The notes beneath the pieces were generated by a model that was given only the letters and a program-made list of their open reading frames with translations, was not told the origin of the DNA and searched no databases. Both the position numbers and the translations under genes were made by a program. Of a stretch of 64,000 nucleotides of DNA, positions 17,780-26,986 are shown piece by piece; position 1 is the first letter of the stretch, and every line of letters starts with the position of its first letter. The stretch is from an uncultured Stenotrophomonas sp. GTDB taxonomy: Bacteria > Pseudomonadota > Gammaproteobacteria > Xanthomonadales > Xanthomonadaceae. Location: NCBI RefSeq assembly GCF_945952405.1, contig NZ_CAMFIA010000012.1, positions 1 through 64,000 of the forward strand, given 5' to 3'.

Positions 17780-18112
17780 TTTATCCCGAAGGGACGGCCG
17801 GGGCACGCCGCGGTCGTGCCACGGTATCTTCATGGCCGGCGTGATATCAGTGGCCCTCGGGTTCGACGGGTGAACCCCGTGTCGCAATCGGAATGGTGGG
17901 TGCCGTCGGTCGTGGGGACGACCGCAGGCGCGGTGTGTGGGGGAGGGCGGCAACCGTGGGCAATGGCCTGCGCGTCGGATCAGCGTTCCGTGTGTCGCAC
18001 GCAGTGAAAGGCTGGCGAAAGGCCAACACCATCGTTGCCTGAACCGCATGCGTGTTGTGACTGTTTTTCGACCATTTCTCCATGTTCGCTCCACAATCGC
18101 ACGGTAGCCTTC
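17780..18112. other. Intergenic stretch without a gene
   Basis: About 330 bases between the second tRNA-Gly terminator and the efflux operon. I see no convincing coding frame, repeat or strong promoter. The efflux promoter presumably lies near its right end. Confidence 0.5.
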
Positions 18113-19576
18113 ATGCTCCTTCTAGACGTTGGCGGGCTGGTGGTCAGGCGTATCACTCCAGTGGCAGTGCCCAGGATCGGGCGCGGATTCTCCCTGCAGG
18201 CAGTGCTGCGCCCCGGCGCACTGCTGGCGAGCCTGACTCTGGCGGGGTGCATGTCGGTGCCGGTTCCAGACCTGCCTGACCGTACCCCCAGCGCCTGGAC
18301 CCAGGTGCCGCAGGGCCAGGGCGTGGCCGTTGATGCCCGGCAGTGGTGGAAGGTGCTGGCCGACCCCGCGCTGGACGGCCTGGTCGACCAGGCCATCGCA
18401 GGCAATCTCGACCTGCAGCAGGCCACGTTGCGGCTGCAGGCAGTGCGCATCGTTGCCGGTACCTCCGATTCGCGTTTCCTGCCCGAGATTTCGGCCAGCG
18501 CCAAGCAGGTGCAGGACGCTGCCGCAGTCGACACCTACTTCCATGCCGGCATCGAAGCGATCTGGGATCTGGGCCTGTTCGGTGCTGCCGAGAGCGCGCA
18601 GCTCAGCGCGCAGGCTTCGGCCGGCAACGCCGAGGCGCTGCGCAACGCCGCGCAGGTGGCGCTGATTGCCGACGTGGTGCGCAGCTACCTGGACCTGACC
18701 GTGGCACAGGCACAGCAGGACCTGCTGGCACGGCAACAGGCCGTGGATGACCGCGGCGTGCAGCTGGCGCAGGTGCGCCAGCGCCTGCGCCTGGATGAAC
18801 CGGGTGAACTGGAGCGCTTGCGCGCGCGCCAGGCGGCCACCCGTGCGGCGACTGCGCAGGCGCAGGAGAATGCCGGCAATGCCGCCCGCGCGCTGGGCGT
18901 GCTGCTCGGCCGCGACGGTCCGGACCCGGCCTGGCGCGCGTACCGCATGCCGCCGAAGCTGGGCACGTTCTCGCTGCAGCAGGTCCCGGCGGATCTTCTC
19001 CGCCACCGCCCGCAGATCCTGCTGGCCGAATCGGACGTAATGCAGGCCGCGGCCAGCAAGGGTTCCGCACGTGCGGCGATGTACCCGCGGGTCAGTCTCG
19101 GCGGCTCGATCCTGTATGCCTACAACCTCACCCAGAACGCGCGTTCCAACTCCGATTCCAGCCCGTCGATCGGTCCCTACATCGACATTCCGCTGTGGGA
19201 CTGGGGCCAGCGCCGCGCGCGCTTCCATGCGGATGAGAAACAGCTGGATGCTGCGCTGCTCGGCTACCGCAAGGCGGTGCTGGAAGGCGTGAGTGAAGTG
19301 GAAGGCGCGCTGGGCAGCCTGGCGCGCCAGGACAGCAGCATCCAGTCGCTGGGCGTGGCCAATGACGCGGCCGGGCAGCAGGTCAAGCGCCAGGCACGGC
19401 AGGTGCAGCTGGGCCTGTCCAGTGAATTCGACGGTCTGGATACGCAGCGTGCCGCGCTGGCCTCGCAGGCCGATCTGGTGGCGGCACAGGGCGCGCGCGT
19501 GCTGGCGTTCGCCTCGCTGTACCGCGCGCTGGGCGGTGCACCGCTGCCGCTCGAGCGCGGGGACGGGGCGCAATGA
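18113..19576 (+). CDS. NodT-type outer membrane efflux lipoprotein
   Basis: A TolC-like outer membrane factor of about 487 residues. A lipobox-like stretch LLASLTLAGC marks the likely lipidated cysteine, and the two OEP halves follow (helical LDLQQATLRLQAVR and SAQASAGNAEALRNAAQVAL; later SLGGSILYAYNLTQN and WDWGQRRARFHADEKQLDAALLGYRKAVLEGVSEVEGAL). The start is uncertain: from 18113 the protein has about 40 residues before the hydrophobic core, and a GTG nearer 18206 would give a more typical lipoprotein leader. It opens a four-gene operon with an ABC permease, ATPase and adaptor. Confidence 0.85.
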   Translation: MLLLDVGGLVVRRITPVAVPRIGRGFSLQAVLRPGALLASLTLAGCMSVPVPDLPDRTPSAWTQVPQGQGVAVDARQWWKVLADPALDGLVDQAIAGNLDLQQATLRLQAVRIVAGTSDSRFLPEISASAKQVQDAAAVDTYFHAGIEAIWDLGLFGAAESAQLSAQASAGNAEALRNAAQVALIADVVRSYLDLTVAQAQQDLLARQQAVDDRGVQLAQVRQRLRLDEPGELERLRARQAATRAATAQAQENAGNAARALGVLLGRDGPDPAWRAYRMPPKLGTFSLQQVPADLLRHRPQILLAESDVMQAAASKGSARAAMYPRVSLGGSILYAYNLTQNARSNSDSSPSIGPYIDIPLWDWGQRRARFHADEKQLDAALLGYRKAVLEGVSEVEGALGSLARQDSSIQSLGVANDAAGQQVKRQARQVQLGLSSEFDGLDTQRAALASQADLVAAQGARVLAFASLYRALGGAPLPLERGDGAQ

Positions 19577-20712
19577 TCGCGCTGGCCCGCAAGACCCTGG
19601 CCTATGAGTGGCGCCGGTTCCTGCCGGTGGTGCTGGCGATGTGCTTCGCTGGCGTGCTGCTGATCGTGCAGGCCGCGCTGGTGCTGGGCATCTTCGGCAC
19701 GGCGGCGATCTACGTGAAGGCGTCCTCGGCCGACATCTGGGCCGGTTTCCCCGGCACCCAGAGCGTCAACTACGGCCATGCGATCAGCGCCGATGTGGAA
19801 AGCCACCTGCGCATGGATCCGGATGTGAGCCGCGTCGAACCCTACGAATGGGTCGATGGCGAGTGGCGTTCGAGCGCACAGGGTACCGGCAACGTATCGG
19901 TCTACCTGTCCGGCATCTCCACCCGCGACGACGCGATGATGTTCGCGCACATCCTGCCTGCCGATCTGCGCGCGCAACTGCGTGAGCCGGGTGCGGTGAT
20001 CGTCGACAGTGCCGATCTGGATACGCTGGGCGTGGACCTGCAGAACAACCGGGCCTGGATCAATGGCAAGGCGGTGCGCGTGGTCGCCGCGCAGCCGGGC
20101 CTGCGTGGCCTCGGTGGCGTCAATGTGCTGGCTTCGCTGGATACCGCACGTGCCATCGCCGGCACCGATCCGCACGAAGGCAGTACCTATTTCGTGGCAG
20201 GCCTACGCTCGCCGGACCTGGCCGACCGCGTGCGCGACCGTCTTGCCGCGTCGATGGGCCAGGCGACGCCGGTCGAGTTCTGGACCGCACCGGAGTTCGC
20301 CAGTCGCTCGCAGCAGTACTGGCTGTTCGATACCGGCGCCGGCATCGCGGTGCTGTTCATGGCCGTCATCGTCTGCTTCGTCGGCGCGGTCATCACCAAC
20401 CAGTCGTTCGCCTCGGTGGTGGCAGGATCGGTGCGCGAGTACGCCACGCTCAATGCCCTCGGTGCCGGCCGCTATGCGCTGGCGCGGGTGGTGTTCGAGC
20501 AGGCCCTGCTGATCGGTGGGGTCGGCATGCTGCTGGCCGCAGCCTTCAGTACGGTGGTGCTGCTGGTCGCGCAGACCCAGCGCGTGCCGGTGCAGCTGAC
20601 GCCGATGGTGATCCTCGGCTGCGTGGCCCTGGTCGCAGTGATGGCCATGCTGTCGAGCATCATGGCGGTGCGCAGTGTCGTCCGCTCCGATCCATCGTTG
20701 CTGCTGCGTTGA
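19573..20712 (+). CDS. ABC transporter permease (FtsX/MacB type)
   Basis: A 379-residue permease: N-terminal transmembrane helix (FLPVVLAMCFAGVLLIVQAALVL), a large periplasmic domain of about 200 residues, and three C-terminal helices (AVLFMAVIVCFVGAVITN; LLIGGVGMLLAAAFSTVVLLVA; VILGCVALVAVMAMLSSI), the FtsX-domain layout of MacB and DevC. Such permeases drive periplasmic substrates through an adaptor and outer membrane factor rather than crossing the inner membrane. Overlaps the NodT gene by four bases. Confidence 0.88.
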   Translation: MIALARKTLAYEWRRFLPVVLAMCFAGVLLIVQAALVLGIFGTAAIYVKASSADIWAGFPGTQSVNYGHAISADVESHLRMDPDVSRVEPYEWVDGEWRSSAQGTGNVSVYLSGISTRDDAMMFAHILPADLRAQLREPGAVIVDSADLDTLGVDLQNNRAWINGKAVRVVAAQPGLRGLGGVNVLASLDTARAIAGTDPHEGSTYFVAGLRSPDLADRVRDRLAASMGQATPVEFWTAPEFASRSQQYWLFDTGAGIAVLFMAVIVCFVGAVITNQSFASVVAGSVREYATLNALGAGRYALARVVFEQALLIGGVGMLLAAAFSTVVLLVAQTQRVPVQLTPMVILGCVALVAVMAMLSSIMAVRSVVRSDPSLLLR

Positions 20713-20722
20713 GGACCGACCG

Positions 20723-21451
20723 ATGACGTCTACACGCGCTGTCGCCCCGACCCTGCAGGCCGACGCACTGGAAAAAGGCTTCATGTCCGGCGATGTGCAG
20801 GTGCCGGTGCTGCGCGGCCTGTCGCTGGATATCTATCCCGGCGAGCTGACCCTGGTGTCGGGTCCGTCCGGCTGCGGCAAGAGCACGCTGCTGTCGCTGT
20901 TGTCCGGCCTGTCCTCGCCCGACGGCGGCCGCGTGCATGCGCTCGGCCAGGATGTCGGCCACATGACCCGCAGCGAGGTGGAGCGCTTCCGCCTGCACCA
21001 TGTCGGCTTCGTGTTCCAGGGCTTCAACCTGTTCCCGGCGCTGACCGCGCTGGAACAGGTGCAGCTGCCCTTGGGCTATCGCGGCATGAGCAATCGTGAA
21101 AGCGAACCGCTGGCCCGCCGCGCGCTGGAGGAGGTCGGCCTCAGCCATCGCAGCCACATGCGGCCGGCGCAGCTGTCCGGCGGTGAGAAGCAGCGCGTGG
21201 CAGTGGCCCGCGCCTTCGCCAAATCGCCGACACTGATCTTCGCCGACGAACCGACCAGCGCGCTGGATGCCGAGAACGGCCAGCGCGTGATCGACATCCT
21301 GCATCGCTACGCACGCGCGCATGGCGCCACCGTGCTGTGCGTGAGCCACGATCCTCGCCTGATCCGGCATGCCGACCGGGTGATCGCCATGGAAGACGGC
21401 ATGGTCCGTGATGACCGCCGCCAGAACGAAACTGTAGAGTCCGCCCCATGA
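20723..21451 (+). CDS. ABC transporter ATPase (MacB/LolD type)
   Basis: A 242-residue ATPase with Walker A GPSGCGKST (47-55), Q loop (FVFQGFNLFPALTALEQV), signature LSGGEKQRVAVARAF and Walker B LIFADEPTSALD, with the switch histidine in VSHDPRL. The start at 20723 was chosen over an in-frame ATG at 20675, which lies within the permease gene. Pairs with the upstream permease. The stop overlaps the adaptor start (ATGA). Confidence 0.92.
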   Translation: MTSTRAVAPTLQADALEKGFMSGDVQVPVLRGLSLDIYPGELTLVSGPSGCGKSTLLSLLSGLSSPDGGRVHALGQDVGHMTRSEVERFRLHHVGFVFQGFNLFPALTALEQVQLPLGYRGMSNRESEPLARRALEEVGLSHRSHMRPAQLSGGEKQRVAVARAFAKSPTLIFADEPTSALDAENGQRVIDILHRYARAHGATVLCVSHDPRLIRHADRVIAMEDGMVRDDRRQNETVESAP

Positions 21452-22365
21452 CCAAGACGTCGCACCTGCTTCCCCTCAGCCTGGCCCTGTCCGCGGCACT
21501 GCTGCTCGGCGCCTGTTCCAGCGACGCGCCCACGCCGGCGCCGGCACCTTCGGGCAAGGCCGCTGCTGCCGCCGGCAAGGTTGCGGTGGCGCGCGGCATC
21601 ATCGACGTCGAGGGCGGGCTGATCGCGCTGGCACCGCCGCTGGACGGCTCGATCACGGCGGCGCCGGTGAAGGAGGGCGCCACGGTGAAGAAGGGGCAGT
21701 TGCTGCTGTCGCTGGATGGCGCGCTGCTGCAGCAGGAAGTGGCCATGGCCAGCGCCGACCTGGCGTTGGCCAACGACCGCCTGAAGGGCAGCCAGGTGCA
21801 GTTGCGCGAACTGGAGCGCAATGCCACCCGCCTGTCTGCTGGCGCCAGCGAAGGGGTGTCGTCCAACCAGCAGGCCGACGCGGCCAAGCAGCAGCTGGCC
21901 GCGGTGCAGGCCGACGTCGACGTCGCCGGCGCGCAGGTCGACATGGCCCAGCACAAGCTGGAACACGCCCGGCTGAAGCTGCAGCAGATGTCGTTGACCG
22001 CACCGGAAGCCGGGACCGTGGTCGGCCAGGTGCCGGGCCTCGGGGCGTTCGTGCAGGCCGGCAAGCCGGCCATCTCATTGCTGCCGGCGCGTCCGCTGCA
22101 GGTGCGTGCCGAGCTCAGCGCGGCCTATGCCGATGCCGTGCAGGTGGGCATGCGCGCCAGCGTGGTGCCGGACAGCGATGGCGCCGAGAACACCGGCACG
22201 CTGCCGTCGGCGCGCGTGGTACGCATCAGCCCGGTGTTCGCGCAGGCGCGCCTGCCCGAAGATGCGGGCCGCGGCGTGGCCAAGGTGGTGGAGTGCGTGC
22301 TGGAGTTCGATGGCGAGGCCAAGGCGCGCTTCGGCCAGCATGTGCGGGTGGAATTCCGCAGGTAG
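21448..22365 (+). CDS. Periplasmic adaptor lipoprotein (HlyD/MFP family)
   Basis: A 305-residue adaptor with a lipoprotein signal (LLLGAC, lipidated C23), a split biotinyl-lipoyl-like domain (IALAPPLDGSITAAPVKEGATVKKGQLLLSLDG and LTAPEAGTVVGQVPGLGAFVQAGKPAISLLP) around a coiled-coil hairpin (about residues 95-175), and a beta-barrel region. It would bridge the permease and the NodT factor. Together with 18113-21451 it makes a complete tripartite ABC exporter. The exported compound cannot be read from sequence. Confidence 0.9.
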   Translation: MTKTSHLLPLSLALSAALLLGACSSDAPTPAPAPSGKAAAAAGKVAVARGIIDVEGGLIALAPPLDGSITAAPVKEGATVKKGQLLLSLDGALLQQEVAMASADLALANDRLKGSQVQLRELERNATRLSAGASEGVSSNQQADAAKQQLAAVQADVDVAGAQVDMAQHKLEHARLKLQQMSLTAPEAGTVVGQVPGLGAFVQAGKPAISLLPARPLQVRAELSAAYADAVQVGMRASVVPDSDGAENTGTLPSARVVRISPVFAQARLPEDAGRGVAKVVECVLEFDGEAKARFGQHVRVEFRR

Positions 22366-22367
22366 GC

Positions 22368-22817
22368 CTAGCGCTGCAACGGGGCGGTGCCAGCGGCGCC
22401 GCGCCGCCTCAGCGCGCGCCATGCGCTTGCCGCCGACACCGTGCACAGGGCCAGCAGCAGCCCCATGTCCAGCAGCAGCAACCATGCCAGGTGCATGCCG
22501 TGCACCGGTGCCTGGTGCAGGGCCGACAGCATCCACGGCAGCGACCACGCGAGCAGCAGGACGAAGGCGATCAGCAGGCGCAACCACAGGCGCTTCAGCC
22601 GCCAGGGACGCACGATGAGTGCGGCCACCACCAGCTCGACCGTACCCAGCAGCGCGAACACGATCACGCTGCTGGTCGGGTAGGGCAGCTCGGCACCTTC
22701 CAGATGGTGCAGCAGCCAGTAGTCCGGGGTGAAGCCGGCATTGACCAGCGCGGCGATCAGCGCCAGCCAGGTGAGTGCCACCAGCAGCCAGAACAGGCGC
22801 ACATAGCGTCTAGGCAT
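22368..22817 (-). CDS. Hypothetical four-helix membrane protein
   Basis: A 149-residue protein with four predicted transmembrane helices and a basic C-terminal tail (WRALRRRG). The start at 22817 (MPRRYVRLFW) was chosen because it overlaps the end of the preceding minus-strand gene by eight bases, which is typical for cotranscribed genes; longer frames lie inside that gene. No motif recognised. It is convergent with the efflux operon, two bases apart. Confidence 0.65.
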   Translation of the reverse strand: MPRRYVRLFWLLVALTWLALIAALVNAGFTPDYWLLHHLEGAELPYPTSSVIVFALLGTVELVVAALIVRPWRLKRLWLRLLIAFVLLLAWSLPWMLSALHQAPVHGMHLAWLLLLDMGLLLALCTVSAASAWRALRRRGAAGTAPLQR

Positions 22818-23211
22818 CGGCGGCCCCGGTGCTGCGGGGCGCGTGCCGGGGTGAAGCGTAGTGCCGTGACGCGACGATAGCGGCCAGCGCAAGCAGTGCC
22901 GGTCCGACGGTGAAGTACAGCAGCCGCAGCGGGTGGTTGTGCATCAGCATCCAGAAGGCGAAGGCCAGTGGAATCGCCAGCACCAGCAGCTTGGCGCTGA
23001 GCGGGCGCAGCACCGCGATCAACGGCTGGGCGCCAAGGAACATCACGAACAGCGCGTACTGGGCGATGCCCAGGCCGACGTTGCCGTGCGAGGTGAAGCC
23101 GAAGCGGTCCTGGTACCAGGTCATTCCCAGTGGCATCAGTGTCCAGTACAGCAGCGCCACCAGCAGGTGCAGCAGCAGGGCGATCAACAGGGGCTTGCCG
23201 CGAAGGAACAT
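22810..23211 (-). CDS. Hypothetical membrane protein
   Basis: A 133-residue protein with four predicted transmembrane helices (PLLIALLLHLLVALLYW; a central IAQYALFVMFLGA; LLVLAIPLAFAFWML; LLYFTVGPALLALAAIV). The start MFLRGKPLL at 23211 begins just before the first helix; AGGG-like ribosome binding signal is weak. It forms a two-gene unit with the downstream 149-residue membrane protein. Function unknown. Confidence 0.65.
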   Translation of the reverse strand: MFLRGKPLLIALLLHLLVALLYWTLMPLGMTWYQDRFGFTSHGNVGLGIAQYALFVMFLGAQPLIAVLRPLSAKLLVLAIPLAFAFWMLMHNHPLRLLYFTVGPALLALAAIVASRHYASPRHAPRSTGAADA

Positions 23212-23280
23212 GGGCGCACGGGACTGGGCGGGGCAGCGTACCCCAGCGCGGACGCCGTTGACCGCATCGTGTGAAGACTG

Positions 23281-23309
23281 TTGACGGCGTGAAGGAATTT
23301 GGACACAAT
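23281..23309 (+). promoter_or_regulatory. Promoter of tRNA-Gly copy 3
   Basis: TTGACG (23281-23286) and CACAAT (23304-23309) are 17 bases apart. The segment from here to the tRNA is nearly the same as before copy 2, including AATAGCGCTCCTTCGACGC. Confidence 0.72.
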
Positions 23310-23339
23310 AGCGCTCCTTCGACGCAGGTCGAAGAATCT

Positions 23340-23415
<76 letters not shown>

Positions 23416-23424
23416 GATTCTACA

Positions 23425-23450
23425 GGGCCCCGACAGGGGCCTTGTTTTTC
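23425..23450 (+). terminator. Terminator of tRNA-Gly copy 3
   Basis: GGCCCC-GACA-GGGGCC followed by TTGTTTTT. It differs from the terminators of copies 1 and 2. Confidence 0.82.
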
Positions 23451-23569
23451 TCCCGCCACGGCAAGGCGGGGCACGTTGGGCCACAAGGCTTTGCGCGCAG
23501 TCAGAAAAGTGAAATTTGTTGTGAAATCGCTGGTGTGTGTCCCGGGCTTCCGGTACCATGGCGGCTTAC

Positions 23570-23645
<76 letters not shown>

Positions 23646-23713
23646 TGTTCCGACATGGCCCCCTTACGGGGTTTTGTCATGTCAGGGGTTTCGTTCCTGG
23701 CGCGCAGTACGTT

Positions 23714-23787
23714 GGCCTCATGGCAGAGTGGCTATGCACCGGATTGCAAATCCGTTTACAGCGGTTCGATTCCGCTTGAGGCCTCCA
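23714..23787 (+). tRNA. tRNA-Cys (GCA)
   Basis: A 74-base tRNA with acceptor GGCCTCA/TGAGGCC, anticodon loop TTGCAAA (GCA), T loop GGTTCGATTCC and encoded CCA. A lower-GC segment with a broken amidase gene starts just downstream, which is a typical island position. Confidence 0.97.
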
Positions 23788-23792
23788 AATGA

Positions 23793-23823
23793 AAAGCCCT
23801 GACCTCGGTCGGGGCTTTTTGTT
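23793..23823 (+). terminator. Terminator after tRNA-Cys
   Basis: AAAGCCCTGACC-TC-GGTCGGGGCTTT hairpin followed by further T residues. Confidence 0.88.
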
Positions 23824-23951
23824 TGCCCTGTGCTGGGCGACGCCAGCACTTTCCTCTGCCGGACTGCCATCTTGAAGCAATCCTGCCTGGGAGGCCTCAG
23901 TCCGGCGTCAGTTTGAGCGCATGCGCTGACCCGTCTTCCCAATCGATCGCC

Positions 23952-25515
23952 CTACACTTGGCAAGTCACGACTGACTCAACGGCCTTCGCGAAGACCCCG
24001 TCGGCGTCGTAGAGATTTGTGCGTACGGTATGCGTTGCGTTCGAAACGACGACGCCGCAGGTGAAGTTCCATGACAGCTTTCCATCTGAAAGTGTGACTG
24101 GAAGTCCTTTTGCGCCGCCACAGGTGTTGCCCGGCGCGCACTTCACGATCTCAACATCCGCCTTCATTGCGCCTTGCGGATAGCCCACATAGGTGAAGGG
24201 TACAGGAACTGTTCCAGGTGCCTTGCCGGCTGCTGGTCCTGTAGATGTGATGGCGAAAGGTGCGCAGGGCTTCCCTTCCCTGTACATGCGATAGCCCTTT
24301 TCGATGCCCCTCATTGAAATGGTCCGAAACTCAGAAGTCTGGAGTAATGCGGAGTCTTCAGTGTTGCTATGGAAACCTACCTCGACCAGGACGGTCTCCA
24401 TATCGGCCTCCCGGACCTCGCCGTAGCCCACTCCGTCATTTGGGCCAGAACGGATCGGGAATGTCGGATAGTCAGGGCGCTGTTTGATTTGCTCCTGCAC
24501 GTAACACTTCACGCTTTCGGCAAGCGCCACGGATTTCGGATCATTGAGGTTGGTGAACACCGACAACCCTCGCGCCGACGGATTGGTATCACTACCATCC
24601 GTGTGAATGGAGAGCATTGTTTCGGCGTTCACGAAGTTGGCGAAATTCGGTCGAGCCGCAATGTCGTCGTCGTATTCACGGAGGTCTACACGGTTAGGCT
24701 TGCCATTGGGGGTACTGATTCCACATCCCCGTTTCATTCGGATAGAGGCGGGCAAGATAGTAGCGTGCAGCAAGTTCCGCCCACTTCAGCCCACTGTTGG
24801 GATCGATCGCACTGTTGCCAACGTCTCGGGTCTGACGGATCGAAGTCGCATGCGTCGGGCCTCTCAGGGCCAGAAGGCTTTGCAGCATCGACGTGTAGCC
24901 CGGAGTAAGGGTGTCCTCGTGAACGACCGTGGAATTGGCGTAGAGCGGACGCTGATAGACCCATGTGTCGCTACCGTAGTGAAAGTACTTTCCGTGCGAC
25001 GGACTGAGTACGACCAGTCCATCCACCGGCGCGACCAGTTGCGCTTTGGTGCGCGTGGTAGTCCTGGATTTGTAGCGAGGTGGATAGATTTCATCCAGTC
25101 GCTTGCCATCAACCCGAATGACGACGGCCTTGAACTCTACGATTCCTGCAAGGAGATCCACGACATGGTTCTGGATATCCCTGACGAGCTGCCCCAGGTC
25201 TTCTCCCATTTCAGTTCGACCTTTGGGCAAAAATGCACCATCGAGATCCACGTAGATCCACTGGCGTGACGGGTCCGGAACAACTCGAGCCATGATGGTG
25301 CGGCCTTGCCCATCGATGCGCTTCTGGGCATTGACGAAGCGCTGTACCTCGGTCTGAATCTCCAACGTGACAAGGCGCTTGTTCTGCTCGGAGAGCATCG
25401 GAACAGTGTCCTCAGTCTGCTGTGCACATGCAGTGTGTGGGCTTCCCAAGGTCAATCCTATCGAGAGCGCCAGGGCGCCCCATTTCCCATCCATCTTCAT
25501 AGCCTGCGACTCCAT
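23952..25515 (-). pseudogene. N-acetylmuramoyl-L-alanine amidase (Amidase_3), frameshifted
   Basis: Two overlapping minus-strand frames join into one protein of about 520 residues. The 5' frame (from 25515) carries a signal peptide, an unknown N-terminal region and the first half of an Amidase_3 domain: zinc histidine in VVLSPSHGK and glutamate in VVHEDTLTPGY. It then ends at a stop shortly after WNQYPQ. The other frame continues with GKPNRVDLREYDDD, SIHTDG (second histidine) and VLVEVGFHSN (catalytic glutamate), plus a C-terminal domain with four cysteines. A five-base C-run (24708-24712, G on the plus strand) is where the frames meet; one C fewer would restore the protein. The gene would otherwise cleave peptidoglycan cross-linked stems. 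Base composition is lower in GC than its neighbours. Either a real mutation or a sequencing error. Confidence 0.85.
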
Positions 25516-25791
25516 ATTGGAAAAGCCAATTCAAGGTCATTCGGTATTCGAATGCTCGTTGATGCCTCCCTTTTGATTCGGGGCTTTCCAAGACTGCGCG
25601 ATCGTGTTCAAGCCTGCCATGGGAATCTACGCCTTTGACCCGTAGGAAAACCCCAATGTGGTCACGGCACCAAAGAAGATTTGGCCCCTTGGGGCGGGGC
25701 TTCGCAAAGATGTCCCCCTGCCAAACCGCACTGTGTCCATGCCGCTGCAGCGATTACCGTGCATGCTCCCTGGTCAATGGCGGTGGGTGGC

Positions 25792-26358
25792 ATGCGTGAT
25801 GTAGCGATCCGGCAAGCGCAGTACCTGCCGCTCGGGGCCTTGCTGGCCGCGATCGGGTTCGCGTTCACCGTGCCGGGCTATCACTCGGCGTCACAGCACC
25901 TGAGCGAACTGGGCCTGTTGCCGGGTCTGCCTGCGCGGGTCCTGCAGATCGTCATGATGGTCGGTGGCGCCGCGATCATCGTGTTCAGCCTGGCGCTGCT
26001 GGCATCGGGGCGCCGCTTCGCGTCGAGCGCGTTGACCTCCGCGCTGTTTGGCGCGGCCATGTTCAGCAATGGTGCGTTCACCACCGGCAGCCCGCTGCAC
26101 GGCCTGTACTCGATTGGCATCTTCTCGATCCTGACCCCGCTGCTGTTCCGCGTGGAGCTTGGTGCCGATGCCTCGCCGCGCATGACGTGGCTGGCGCCGG
26201 CGACCTCGTTGCTGGGGGTGGGCTACCTGTGGCTGATGCTGTCCGGGTTCGATCCACAGCCGTACCACGGCCTGACCCAACGCATCGCGGCGCTGCCGGC
26301 GTTCGGCTGGTACACCTTCGCTGCGCTGGAGCTGCGCCGGAGCCGTGCACCCGGCTGA
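25792..26358 (+). CDS. DUF998-like membrane protein
   Basis: A 188-residue protein with six predicted transmembrane helices; PGYHSASQHLSELG after helix 1 and the SPLHGLYSIGIF stretch are typical of DUF998 proteins, whose function is unknown. The start at 25792 has GGTGGGTGG close upstream; an in-frame ATG at 25777 is an alternative. The 276 bases before it hold no clear gene. Confidence 0.75.
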   Translation: MRDVAIRQAQYLPLGALLAAIGFAFTVPGYHSASQHLSELGLLPGLPARVLQIVMMVGGAAIIVFSLALLASGRRFASSALTSALFGAAMFSNGAFTTGSPLHGLYSIGIFSILTPLLFRVELGADASPRMTWLAPATSLLGVGYLWLMLSGFDPQPYHGLTQRIAALPAFGWYTFAALELRRSRAPG

Positions 26359-26409
26359 CAGGGCGGCTGCTACGCTTTGCGCCTGCACCAGGATCCGCAG
26401 GCGTACCCC

Positions 26410-26907
26410 ATGCTTATCCGGCCCCTTTCCCCTGACGACGCAGACGTGCTCTGGGCGGCCCGCCTGCAGGCACTGCGCGAGTCACCCGATGCATTCCTGT
26501 CCACGCTTGCCGAGGCGGCCGGTGATACCGCGCAGGTGATGCGGGCGCAGCTGGAGGATGCCCGCATGCGTTACTTGGGTGCCTTCGAGCAGGGGCAGCT
26601 GGCGGGCTTCCTGCGCTACGTGCGGCCGGCGCGATCGGTGCGGTGGCATACGGCCGAGATCCACAGCGTCCATGTCGGTGCCGGCCATCGCGGCCGGGGC
26701 ATCGCCCGCCAACTGTTTGCTGCGGCGTTTGCGGCGGCGCGCGCCGAGGGCATCGAATCACTCACCCTCACGGTACTGGCCGACAATGCGCCCGCGCGCG
26801 GACTGTACGAAGCACTGGGATTCGTCGAAACCGGCCTGGAACCGCGGGCAGTGAAGCGCAACGGCGGGTACGTGGACATGGTGGCGTACTGGATCGCCCT
26901 GGGCTGA
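26410..26907 (+). CDS. GNAT family N-acetyltransferase
   Basis: A 165-residue acetyltransferase. The acetyl-CoA loop follows the GNAT pattern: VHVGAGHRGRGIARQLF (Q/RxxGxG/A), with ESLTLTVLADNAPARGLYEALGFVETG as the conserved motif B. It begins with LIRPLSPDDAD, a common GNAT start. Substrate unknown. The ATG at 26410 was preferred to one 33 bases upstream for this N-terminus. Confidence 0.9.
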   Translation: MLIRPLSPDDADVLWAARLQALRESPDAFLSTLAEAAGDTAQVMRAQLEDARMRYLGAFEQGQLAGFLRYVRPARSVRWHTAEIHSVHVGAGHRGRGIARQLFAAAFAAARAEGIESLTLTVLADNAPARGLYEALGFVETGLEPRAVKRNGGYVDMVAYWIALG

Positions 26908-26986
26908 CGGCAGCGGCGCGTGCAGGCATCGCCGATCCACCGTATGGTTGCAGGGTGATCCATTGCGAACCAGGGAGCGGTACGGG

